Assembly (NCBI GenBank): GCA_949527715.1
Contig: CATEWF010000058.1
Location: forward strand, 1-6,000
DNA from: an uncultured Mycoplasmatota bacterium
GTDB lineage: Bacteria > Bacillota_I > Bacilli_A > Mycoplasmatales > Mycoplasmoidaceae
Direction: 5' to 3'
Length of the DNA: 6,000 nucleotides
The translations under genes and the position numbers were made by a program. Positions 1 through 3,766 of this stretch are shown one piece after another. Within the stretch, counting starts at the first letter, position 1, and each line of letters starts with the position of its first letter. The notes beneath the pieces were generated by a model. It saw only the letters and a list, made by a program, of their open reading frames with translations. It had not been told where the DNA came from and made no database searches.

Positions 1-1148
1 CAATTAGTTTGACATGTTGTAATTTTTGCATCATCTCTTTCAAATTCTAATGTATTAACTTGAAGTGTATATGTGATTATATTATGAGCATTATATGTTA
101 TTTTATTTGTATTTGATGCATGCCCAGCTTCTTGTCTTGTAATTTCTACTTTAGTATCTATAGATGATTCACATTTATATGAACATTGTGTTGGATCACC
201 TCCTGTTAAGACTACATCTTTTGTTCCAGCATCATTTTCCATTGCAGTTTGTGTAATTGATTTAACTATGATAGCAGCTTGACCAATTTGTGTAAAATGA
301 TTTGTAATTGGTAATATAGGTGCATTATATTCTTTAGTATTATCACATTCCCAAAAACGTCTAATTTCACCTACTAAGTGAGGTGGTACTTGACACCAAA
401 CTAATCCATTTAAAGTAGTTCTAATTTCTTCTTCAAATTCTCCTAATATCCTATTAGGATAAAGTCTCCATGCCTGTAAAGCTAATTGATCTGTGAATGG
501 AATAATTAATTCCATTTTAATTGGAACAGAAGGATTATCTGTAGCATCATCCGCTGTTTGTTGAAACTTTTCTAATGGAATATACACACCTGCTACGTTA
601 GGGGACATATTCATAACATTTTCCCATAGAGAGTGAGAGTGAGGGGCAGCTGATTTATGATCACGTGGTCTAATACAATTATATGCAAATGATTCTCTAA
701 CCATATCTTGTTGATGATAATTATCAACCAATTTTCCATCAACCCAAAAGAATAATTCATCAATGATTTCAACTGCATCTTTAAATCCTATAAATATATG
801 TTGAAGATTTTTGCTATCAGAAGCTTTTTGTATTGATTCCGCATTAGTTGTGTCAATAAGTGATCCATTTGGAAAATCATTTCTTAATTTAACATTAAAT
901 TCTACAGTCATATTAATAAAACCTTTTTCAATTTGTGAAATAGAATGTCCAGAATGTGTTAATCTTAATTTAGTTTTAACTCCTATTGGCACTGAAGGGT
1001 CCTTATCATGACAGTTTTCATTAACAATTGAGAAAGTATTATCACCTCCATTCTTCTGAACTAAACTACGTAATGTATTATTGAAAAAGTTTAAAACATC
1101 ACCTTCATCATTACCAGTATTCTTGAACTGTGCGTTTTGATATGTCAT
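1..1148 (-). CDS. Probable double jelly-roll major capsid protein, C-terminus beyond window
   Basis: This frame is open from an ATG at 1148 to the left edge, about 382 residues with no stop, so the C-terminus is missing. It begins MTYQNAQFKN and is rich in beta-type segments. The most telling stretch is around residues 117-160: HIFIGFKDAVEIIDEL, then a short 'WVDGKLVDN' strand-turn, then 'VRESFAYNCIRP'. About residues 164-192 follow with 'HSHSLWENV' and 'NVAGVYIPL'. From memory, this 'IGFK..., ESF.YN.I.P, HSL.ENV, GVYI' order occurs in major capsid-like proteins of polinton-like viruses and related insertions in eukaryotic genomes; this was not checked by a search. The role would be the main shell protein, forming trimeric capsomers. 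The nearby packaging ATPase supports this. The start was chosen because a T8 tract lies 15 bases upstream, as in its neighbours. Cysteines cluster near residues 322-326. It could be another jelly-roll virion protein. Confidence 0.72.
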   Translation of the reverse strand, partial: MTYQNAQFKNTGNDEGDVLNFFNNTLRSLVQKNGGDNTFSIVNENCHDKDPSVPIGVKTKLRLTHSGHSISQIEKGFINMTVEFNVKLRNDFPNGSLIDTTNAESIQKASDSKNLQHIFIGFKDAVEIIDELFFWVDGKLVDNYHQQDMVRESFAYNCIRPRDHKSAAPHSHSLWENVMNMSPNVAGVYIPLEKFQQTADDATDNPSVPIKMELIIPFTDQLALQAWRLYPNRILGEFEEEIRTTLNGLVWCQVPPHLVGEIRRFWECDNTKEYNAPILPITNHFTQIGQAAIIVKSITQTAMENDAGTKDVVLTGGDPTQCSYKCESSIDTKVEITRQEAGHASNTNKITYNAHNIITYTLQVNTLEFERDDAKITTCQTN

Positions 1149-1209
1149 TTAATTTTATAGAATAAAAAAAATAAAAAATAATTTTTTATTAACTAGAAAT
1201 AAGTAAAAA
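1149..1209. promoter_or_regulatory. Divergent A/T-tract promoter between MCP and 92-residue protein genes
   Basis: This 61-base gap separates two head-to-head start codons. It contains a perfect inverted repeat, arms aataaaaaat (1170-1179) and attttttatt (1181-1190), around one central A. For the minus gene a T8 tract (1164-1171) lies 15 bases before its ATG. For the plus gene a T6 tract (1182-1187) lies 22 bases before its ATG. The same A-tract then T-tract arrangement precedes most other genes here. That it is a promoter is inferred from position and recurrence. Confidence 0.6.
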
Positions 1210-1488
1210 ATGGCATTTGGAGCTTTTATTAAAAGACTAACGGGTAAAATAAAGAATATAGGTGAGAAAGTCAAAAATAAAGTTCTTCCAATTATTAATA
1301 AAGGTGCTGAAATAGTTCAAAATACAGTGGCCCCTGCAATCACTAGTATAGGTGAACAAATAGGTGGTAATTTTGGTAATACACTTCAAACTATTGGCAC
1401 AACTGCAGGTAATATTGCAGGAAAAGTTGGTAAATGGACTTCAACTGGTAAAGAGAAATTCTTGCAACCTTCTTATGGTCCAGCTTAA
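1210..1488 (+). CDS. Small basic amphipathic protein, candidate minor virion / membrane-active protein
   Basis: A complete 92-residue protein. Residues 1-25 (MAFGAFIKRLTGKIKNIGEK then VKNKV) form a lysine-rich stretch with hydrophobic residues (F3, F6, I7, L10, I14, I17, V21, V25) spaced as in an amphipathic helix. Residues 26-75 are Gly/Ala/Thr/Ile-rich without acidic clusters and resemble a weakly hydrophobic, membrane-inserting segment. The tail ends KEKFLQPSYGPA. There is no cleaved signal peptide or classic membrane span. Small proteins of this composition next to capsid genes in adintoviruses and adenoviruses (pVI- or pX-like) help disrupt membranes or bind the genome inside the capsid. 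Calling this one an analogue is inference from size, charge and its shared divergent promoter with the MCP. No family is recognised with certainty. Its TAA overlaps the stop of the next gene on the other strand by four bases. Confidence 0.8.
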   Translation: MAFGAFIKRLTGKIKNIGEKVKNKVLPIINKGAEIVQNTVAPAITSIGEQIGGNFGNTLQTIGTTAGNIAGKVGKWTSTGKEKFLQPSYGPA

Positions 1489-1619
1489 GAATACATCTTT
1501 AATCTAATATTTTCATCTAAAGGTGGATCTTGTGGTGGTATAATTTTAATTAATCTAATTAATAGATTACATGTTTCAATAATGACTAAGCAACCTAATA
1601 ACAAAGTAATTATGAACAT
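1485..1619 (-). CDS. 44-residue putative membrane peptide
   Basis: A short frame of 44 codons plus TAA, starting MFIITLLLGCLVIIETCNLL. Residues 2-14 are continuously hydrophobic, and with residues 19-27 they could form one membrane segment or a membrane helix plus an amphipathic stretch. The tail is polar and proline-containing (PPQDPPLDEN, residues 28-37), with basic residues near the end. The frame exactly fills the space between two plus-strand genes: its stop interleaves with the stop of the 92-residue gene at a shared TTAA (1485-1488), and its ATG lies 46 bases from the next ATG. That fit and the protein-like composition argue for a real gene. Against it, its coding strand lacks the T-run seen before the other genes, and chance frames of this length are common in A/T-rich DNA. 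Function unknown; a small virion or host-membrane protein is a guess. Confidence 0.5.
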   Translation of the reverse strand: MFIITLLLGCLVIIETCNLLIRLIKIIPPQDPPLDENIRLKMYS

Positions 1620-1665
1620 TTTGAAATATATTTAAAATATTTTTTTAATCTTTAAAATTTATCAA
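1620..1665. promoter_or_regulatory. Divergent promoter region upstream of the coiled-coil gene
   Basis: A 46-base gap made almost entirely of A and T between head-to-head start codons. On the plus strand, an A-rich stretch is followed by a T7 tract (1640-1646) ending 19 bases before the ATG at 1666, matching the pattern before other genes in this window. On the minus strand the same tract reads as A7, so the 44-residue gene may use a different signal or share this one. Promoter function is inferred. Confidence 0.5.
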
Positions 1666-2223
1666 ATGGATATTAAAATAATTGAACCAATTAAAAATTA
1701 CTTGAAAGAATTTAATTCTATAGAAGAGTTCAATAACTTCTATTCTTTGAACAAAGATGAGCTAAATCAGATGACAACTCATAAATTAAACAAGATGTAT
1801 AATGTAAAAGGATATAGAATTACTAAGATTAAAGGTGAATTAATGTTAAAGAAATGGGATGAAAATAATAAGAGAGATGAAGAAGAATTATTATTTGATA
1901 AATTAACTAAGAATGCTGAAGAAATAAATAATAGATTTAATAAGAACACAGAAGAGATAAATAATAGATTCAATAAAAATACTGAAGAAATTAATGATAG
2001 ATTTAATAAGAACACAGAAGAAATAAACTTAAATATTTCAAAGATTAAAATTACAACTGATGAAAAACTTAAGAAATATCAAGAAGAGATTAATGGAATT
2101 AAAAATGATATTAGTAATTTAAATGATGAAATATTAGAAATAAAAGATGATATTAAAAAAATTAAATTAACAATGAATGATGTAATTAATTTTATTAATA
2201 ATAACTTAATTAAGAATGAATAA
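1666..2223 (+). CDS. Lysine/glutamate-rich coiled-coil protein with four 11-residue repeats
   Basis: A complete 185-residue protein. Residues 1-65 look like a small folded helical domain ('IEEFNNFYSLNKDELNQM', 'HKLNKMYNVKGYRITKIKG'); the arrangement is faintly like a SAP or small helix-turn-helix DNA-binding unit, but no family is claimed. Residues 83-126 contain four tandem 11-residue units of consensus NTEEINNRFNK. The rest to residue 178 continues as charged, Ile/Leu-spaced helix with clear coiled-coil character. Eleven-residue periodicity is the hendecad pattern of slightly right-handed coiled coils, so a long rod or oligomerising stalk is likely. The gene has a T7 tract 19 bases before its ATG. 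Its last 14 bases overlap the end of the packaging ATPase gene tail to tail. Possible roles are a fibre-like, tethering or DNA-associated protein; none is proven. The hydrophobic frame on the opposite strand is an antisense shadow of the repeats. Confidence 0.85.
   Translation: MDIKIIEPIKNYLKEFNSIEEFNNFYSLNKDELNQMTTHKLNKMYNVKGYRITKIKGELMLKKWDENNKRDEEELLFDKLTKNAEEINNRFNKNTEEINNRFNKNTEEINDRFNKNTEEINLNISKIKITTDEKLKKYQEEINGIKNDISNLNDEILEIKDDIKKIKLTMNDVINFINNNLIKNE
1912..2043 (+). repeat. Four tandem 33-base in-frame repeats (hendecads)
   Basis: Four 33-base units encode NAEEINNRFNK, NTEEINNRFNK, NTEEINDRFNK and NTEEINLNISK. Units 2 and 4 share the spelling aacacagaag at their start, while units 1 and 3 end with agatttaataag. 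The bases thus repeat with a longer 66-base period, as if a two-unit block was duplicated. The last unit has drifted at its C-terminal half. Confidence 0.9.
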
Positions 2224-3088
2224 AAGTTTCACCACCATCTATGACCTGCACAATCAAAATAGGATGAGAATCTGGATCATTTTTTTGCTTCACAGTTAAT
2301 TGTGAATATATTCCATAAAATTCTTTGAAATCAAGATTACTAGCAGATTGTGAATAAATATATCTTAATTGTTGTTTATTAAATCCTGGGAATAAATATA
2401 AAGTTGTAATTTCATTTTTGATATGAGGTTTAATACCTTTCCATCCTTGTATCAATAAATAAAATGTTAAATTATTATGTCTACATCTTCTTAATAATTG
2501 ACTAAAGAATGATTCTTCTGATGAAAATAATTTTGAATTACTAATATCATCAAATAATATTAAAGTATGTAAGAATTTCTTTTCAAAGTTTTCAACTTGT
2601 AATAAATCAAATAATTCTTCTTTTTGAACTGGATCAATTTCATTCTTAGTTCTTTCTCTTCTAATTTTATAATATAAACTCTTAGCCGTAATAATTTCAT
2701 CAATACAAGCAACTGCATCCTTTTCACTTACTATTATAACAGGTATTTCAATTAAACTTTTTAATGTTTGCCAACTTCTATCATTCTCTTCACCATCTTT
2801 TGTAATATAAACTAATAAATGATGAGTATTCATATAACCTATTTTTATAATTTCTTCTAAAGCAATAACAGTTTTACCTAAACTTTGTTTTCCTACAATA
2901 ACATTTACACTATTATATCTAGTTAATATATCAGGATGAATTTCTGCAATAAATGAACCTGAATTAGAAGTTTGTTTAGCTTTTAATTTAGCTCTGATTT
3001 TTCGTTTAATACCTTCAGCAAATGATTCATCATCACTATCATTATTATTATTGTTTAAATTATTATCACTATCATCAAAATCTGACAT
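2210..3088 (-). CDS. FtsK-HerA (A32-like) viral genome-packaging ATPase
   Basis: A complete 292-residue P-loop ATPase expected to pump viral DNA into preformed capsids. Residues 1-25 are an acidic Asp/Asn/Ser-rich disordered leader, followed by a basic stretch (about 27-38). The Walker A motif is GKQSLGKT (66-73), preceded by a beta strand (VNVIV). Walker B is LILFDD (176-181) with two acidic residues. The region 200-232 has an RH pair (203-204), a beta strand ending in Gln214, and 'IKNEITTLYLF', matching the 'RH...Q...N...F' order of A32-like packaging ATPases in virophages, polintons and large DNA viruses. The length also fits that family. A T7 tract ends 14 bases before the ATG. The gene overlaps the coiled-coil gene by 14 bases at its 3' end and follows a same-strand gene with a 36-base gap. 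Which viral subgroup it belongs to needs a tree; a cellular FtsK/HerA is unlikely. Confidence 0.88.
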   Translation of the reverse strand: MSDFDDSDNNLNNNNNDSDDESFAEGIKRKIRAKLKAKQTSNSGSFIAEIHPDILTRYNSVNVIVGKQSLGKTVIALEEIIKIGYMNTHHLLVYITKDGEENDRSWQTLKSLIEIPVIIVSEKDAVACIDEIITAKSLYYKIRRERTKNEIDPVQKEELFDLLQVENFEKKFLHTLILFDDISNSKLFSSEESFFSQLLRRCRHNNLTFYLLIQGWKGIKPHIKNEITTLYLFPGFNKQQLRYIYSQSASNLDFKEFYGIYSQLTVKQKNDPDSHPILIVQVIDGGETFIHS

Positions 3089-3117
3089 TTTTTATAACTT
3101 ACAAAAAAATTTTTTTT
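3089..3117 (-). promoter_or_regulatory. A8-T7 tract promoter of the packaging ATPase
   Basis: Read on the coding strand, an A8 run (3110-3117) is followed directly by a T7 run (3103-3109), then 14 bases to the ATG. This near-perfect A/T palindrome is the cleanest example of the pattern repeated before other genes in the window. It sits within the 36-base gap after the 161-residue gene. Function is inferred. Confidence 0.55.
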
Positions 3118-3124
3118 ATAATAT

Positions 3125-3610
3125 TTACTGTGAATCAAATGTTTGAGCAGCTGATTGAATAGCTTTAGCAAATGCAGCTGCTAAATCTTCTTTAAAATGT
3201 TCTTGGTCATCTAATTCACCAGATTTCATTTGATCAATAATACTATCAACTTGTAAATTATATTCTAATTGAATATTCCTTTTGGCCTTTAATCTTTCTT
3301 GATCTTCTGCAGATCTGCATCCATACTTTTGATATAATGGTTTTAATACTAATTGTTCCCAAATAATTGGATAAGCTTTATTTAATAATCTCATTTTATC
3401 AACAGGTATCAAATCATAATAATCAGTTTCAGCCATTGCTTGTTCTGTAATAGGTGATAAAACATATTTCTTTAATTTATTTAAAGCTGATAATTTACGA
3501 GGTTCTTTTTTATTTTGTAATTCTTTAACCATTTTCTTAAGTTCTTGAATTTCACTTATATTATTATCTTGTTGAGTTGTACTAACTGTTCTTTTGATTT
3601 TACCAGGCAT
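3125..3610 (-). CDS. Hypothetical protein, 161 residues, helical, basic N-terminus
   Basis: A complete frame of 161 residues that I do not recognise. It starts MPGKIKRTVS, a short basic, probably flexible leader. Residues 18-34 (ISEIQELKKMVKELQNK) have heptad-like spacing and could form a short coiled coil. Residues 38-50 are basic. The central part (about 63-98: 'YYDLIPVDKMRLLNKAYPII', then 'WEQLVLKPLYQKYG') is the likely folded core with aromatic residues. The rest is charged helix, ending in an Ala-rich helix (AAAFAKAIQSAAQTFDSQ). There are no membrane segments and a single Cys (97). It lies between the basic 19-residue peptide and the ATPase on the same strand, with a T7 tract 13 bases before its ATG, suggesting co-expression with virion genes. 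A minor capsid, scaffold or packaging accessory role is possible but unproven. Its first four residues match those of the 19-residue peptide upstream. Confidence 0.82.
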   Translation of the reverse strand: MPGKIKRTVSTTQQDNNISEIQELKKMVKELQNKKEPRKLSALNKLKKYVLSPITEQAMAETDYYDLIPVDKMRLLNKAYPIIWEQLVLKPLYQKYGCRSAEDQERLKAKRNIQLEYNLQVDSIIDQMKSGELDDQEHFKEDLAAAFAKAIQSAAQTFDSQ

Positions 3611-3642
3611 ATTTTAAAACTATAAAAAAATTTATTTTTTTT
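3611..3642 (-). promoter_or_regulatory. A/T-tract promoter of the 161-residue gene
   Basis: On the coding strand, A8-T-A3 (3631-3642) is followed by a T7 run (3624-3630) and then 13 bases to the ATG. It matches the tracts before the ATPase, the 19-residue gene and the MCP in order and spacing. Promoter function is inferred. Confidence 0.55.
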
Positions 3643-3645
3643 CAC

Positions 3646-3659
3646 AAAGCATTTGCTTT
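3646..3659. repeat. Small inverted repeat, possible hairpin
   Basis: Arms aaagca and tgcttt enclose two bases. It lies just 13 bases past the stop of the 19-residue gene and upstream of the next promoter tract, where a transcript end could be. Six base pairs with a two-base loop is weak, so a terminator or 3'-end role is only a suggestion. Confidence 0.25.
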
Positions 3660-3672
3660 ATATAAAGTTTTT

Positions 3673-3732
3673 TTATCGTCTTTTCTTTCCTCTACCAGAA
3701 GAACGTTTTGTAGTTTTTCTTTTTCCAGGCAT
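3673..3732 (-). CDS. 19-residue highly basic protamine-like peptide
   Basis: A very short frame encodes MPGKRKTTKRSSGRGKKRR followed by TAA. Ten of 19 residues are Lys or Arg and none is acidic or large hydrophobic, so it would be unstructured and nucleic-acid binding. KRKTTKR and KKRR resemble nuclear localisation signals. The composition recalls adenovirus core peptide mu and protamines, which neutralise packaged DNA; this is analogy, not homology. Support for a real gene: it occupies the only space between two same-strand genes, its ATG has its own A/T tract with T7 ending 15 bases upstream, and it opens with the same MPGK as the neighbouring 161-residue protein. The alternative is a chance frame left after duplication of a gene start, or one piece of a spliced gene. 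Confidence 0.6.
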   Translation of the reverse strand: MPGKRKTTKRSSGRGKKRR

Positions 3733-3766
3733 TATTTAACAAAAAATAAAAAAATTATTTTATTTT
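3733..3766 (-). promoter_or_regulatory. A/T-tract promoter of the 19-residue gene
   Basis: The entire 34-base gap between the stop of the long gene and this small gene is A/T-tract sequence with one G/C pair. On the coding strand an A-rich stretch is followed by a T7 run (3748-3754) and 15 bases to the ATG. A dedicated promoter-like element in front of a 19-codon frame supports the frame being expressed. Confidence 0.5.

Noticed and set aside
811..1011. 66-codon plus-strand frame opposite the MCP
   Set aside because: It is antisense to a long, protein-like frame, has no promoter tract of the local type and no recognisable composition.
1551..1569. Perfect inverted repeat taatcta / tagatta with five-base centre
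   Set aside because: Arms of seven A/T-rich bases are expected by chance here, and it lies inside the putative 44-residue gene with no clear role.
1779..2015. 78-codon minus-strand frame with repeated hydrophobic FLLNLLFISSV units, resembling membrane repeats
   Set aside because: The repeats are the antisense reading of the tandem coiled-coil repeats. The plus-strand product is longer, has a promoter-like tract and a sensible helical pattern.
1912..2043. Regular 33-base repeats considered as a CRISPR array
   Set aside because: Units are contiguous without spacers, in frame, and encode a coiled-coil repeat.
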